Made by a program: the position numbers and the translations under genes
Notes under the pieces: model-generated
What the model was told of the DNA's origin: nothing
Seen by the model: the letters and a program-made list of their open reading frames with translations, nothing else
The model's database searches: none
DNA from: Cylindrospermum sp. NIES-4074
GTDB lineage: Bacteria; Cyanobacteriota; Cyanobacteriia; Cyanobacteriales; Nostocaceae
Direction: 5' to 3'
Assembly: GCA_003994795.1 (NCBI GenBank)
Contig: AP018269.1
Coordinates: 868,001-932,000, forward strand
DNA: 64,000 bases
In this document: positions 63,284 to 64,000 of the stretch, piece by piece
Layout: each line of letters begins with the position of its first letter
Position numbering within the stretch: position 1 is the stretch's first letter

Positions 63284-64000
63284 ATGGATACTTCACTGAT
63301 TAATTCTCAGACTGTTGAGCTATTATCGCGGATTACTGGGCAAAATTTGAGTAAACGGGATATCACACCACAGGTGATATTTTTGGCAAGTTTAGTAACT
63401 GTGCTGCTGGGAGTCATATTTGTAGATGGAACAGTAGCAGAACAAGAAAAGCAAAGACTACTAAAAATCTTGTATAGGTTTAGCCTCCCAGAAAGTGGTG
63501 TCCGTCGGTTGACACATTTGATAATTAAGGGAGTTAAAGACAATCAGATTTATAAAAAAAATAATGATTTGCTAACGTTGACGGCTCCACTTTCAGAATC
63601 AGAAAAACTGTTATTGATTGGTTTTGGCTATGAAATATCAGCCGCAGATGGTGAAATGGACTCGCGGGAAAAGAAATATTTAGAGATAGCTGCTCAAAAT
63701 CTGGGTATCAAATCTCAACATTTAGCAGTTTTGGAAACTGGATTTACTCATCAAGGAAATATTGATTCAAATGCTTTAAATGAAGTACATTTTTTACTCA
63801 ACCCTGCTCGGTTTCATGAGTTGGATTTTATATTTGTCCAGGCTGCAAGTGATATGCTAGCGGCTTTACCTGCTAAACCAGAAATTAAAACTACCCGAAA
63901 TCATACCACCGTAGCTTATGAGGAGTTGAAAAAGTTCCAAGCGTATCGTCAGCAATTAGATAATTATTGTTATCAAGTATTTCAGATAATTCAAGAATGC
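63284..64000 (+). CDS. TerB-like protein, cut by the window end
   Basis: I extended the frame from ATG 63284 by hand: 239 codons are open to the edge, so the 3' end is missing. The N-terminus has LASLVTVLLGVIFVDGTVAEQEKQRLLKILYRF, and later comes IGFGYEISAADGEMDSREKKYLEIAAQNLGI. Both segments carry the D-G-x-x-x-x-x-E pattern of TerB tandem helical repeats. TerB domains are found in tellurite resistance and stress systems, often in phage-defence associated clusters. Downstream partners cannot be seen. Confidence 0.75.
   Translation, partial: MDTSLINSQTVELLSRITGQNLSKRDITPQVIFLASLVTVLLGVIFVDGTVAEQEKQRLLKILYRFSLPESGVRRLTHLIIKGVKDNQIYKKNNDLLTLTAPLSESEKLLLIGFGYEISAADGEMDSREKKYLEIAAQNLGIKSQHLAVLETGFTHQGNIDSNALNEVHFLLNPARFHELDFIFVQAASDMLAALPAKPEIKTTRNHTTVAYEELKKFQAYRQQLDNYCYQVFQIIQEC

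Noticed and set aside
1-64000. tRNA, rRNA or intact insertion sequences
   Set aside because: I saw no cloverleaf-type sequence with a T-loop and acceptor stem, no rRNA-like stretch and no transposase gene. A covariance-model search would be needed to exclude a tRNA.

Overview
The window is a piece of chromosome from a filamentous, probably Nostoc-like cyanobacterium. The evidence is the very frequent HIP1 octamer GCGATCGC, two genes that resemble the LfiA/LfiB filament proteins of Anabaena next to sphR-sphS-phoU, an iron-uptake porin of cyanobacterial type, a Ycf49 homologue, KGK, DUF3318 and XisI family proteins, and a complete mycosporine-like amino acid cluster (mysA-B-C-D). Many short interspersed hairpin repeats, also typical of Nostocales, sit between and even inside genes. 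I found no rRNA, no tRNA and no intact transposase.

Layout. 1-9.5 kb: housekeeping and metabolic genes (DOPA-dioxygenase-like fragment, mnmA, a SPOR-like secreted protein, NAD(P)HX repair, small conserved proteins, nucleoside hydrolase and 5'-nucleotidase). 9.8-18.1 kb: iron porin, a Crp-type regulator, the phosphate two-component system with PhoU, and two coiled-coil filament-protein genes. 18.1-20.3 kb: a CRISPR array of 18 repeats with a recognisable upstream leader, no cas genes in the window, and a decayed 3' end interrupted by a small inverted-repeat element. 20.6-23.3 kb: hisA, ycf49-like and DUF3593-like genes, and csaB.

23.5-26.3 kb holds the locus I find most interesting. A pentapeptide-repeat protein has a C-terminal region that looks like a diadenylate-cyclase (DAC) domain. 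It is divergent from a two-transmembrane plus beta-barrel protein that looks like the CBASS effector Cap15. No CD-NTase is present, so this may be an unconventional nucleotide-signalling or defence pair. 26.4-33.8 kb returns to housekeeping genes (methyltransferase, pgeF, birA, an M23 peptidase, ribE, bifunctional nuclease, aldo/keto reductase).

34-39.4 kb is accessory: a Uma2 nuclease, a frameshifted 2OG-Fe(II) oxygenase, an overlapping Mrr-like nuclease/TOPRIM pair, and an overlapping ParA-ATPase/HEPN pair, the last two being candidate defence modules. 39.4-48.8 kb: a U32 peptidase with an in-frame palindromic repeat, a dynamin-like GTPase, three tandem KGK genes bracketed by inverted repeats, an HNH nuclease, a GH13 amylase, a lone XisI, and a DUF6887/DUF6888 pair. 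49-56.3 kb: glgC, a P-loop kinase, a DnaJ-type protein, GST, two peroxiredoxins and a glycogen debranching enzyme. 56.9-61.8 kb: mysA-mysB-mysC-mysD, expected to make a UV-screening mycosporine such as shinorine or porphyra-334. The window ends with a divergent pair: a membrane/coiled-coil protein of unknown function and a TerB-like protein cut by the window edge.
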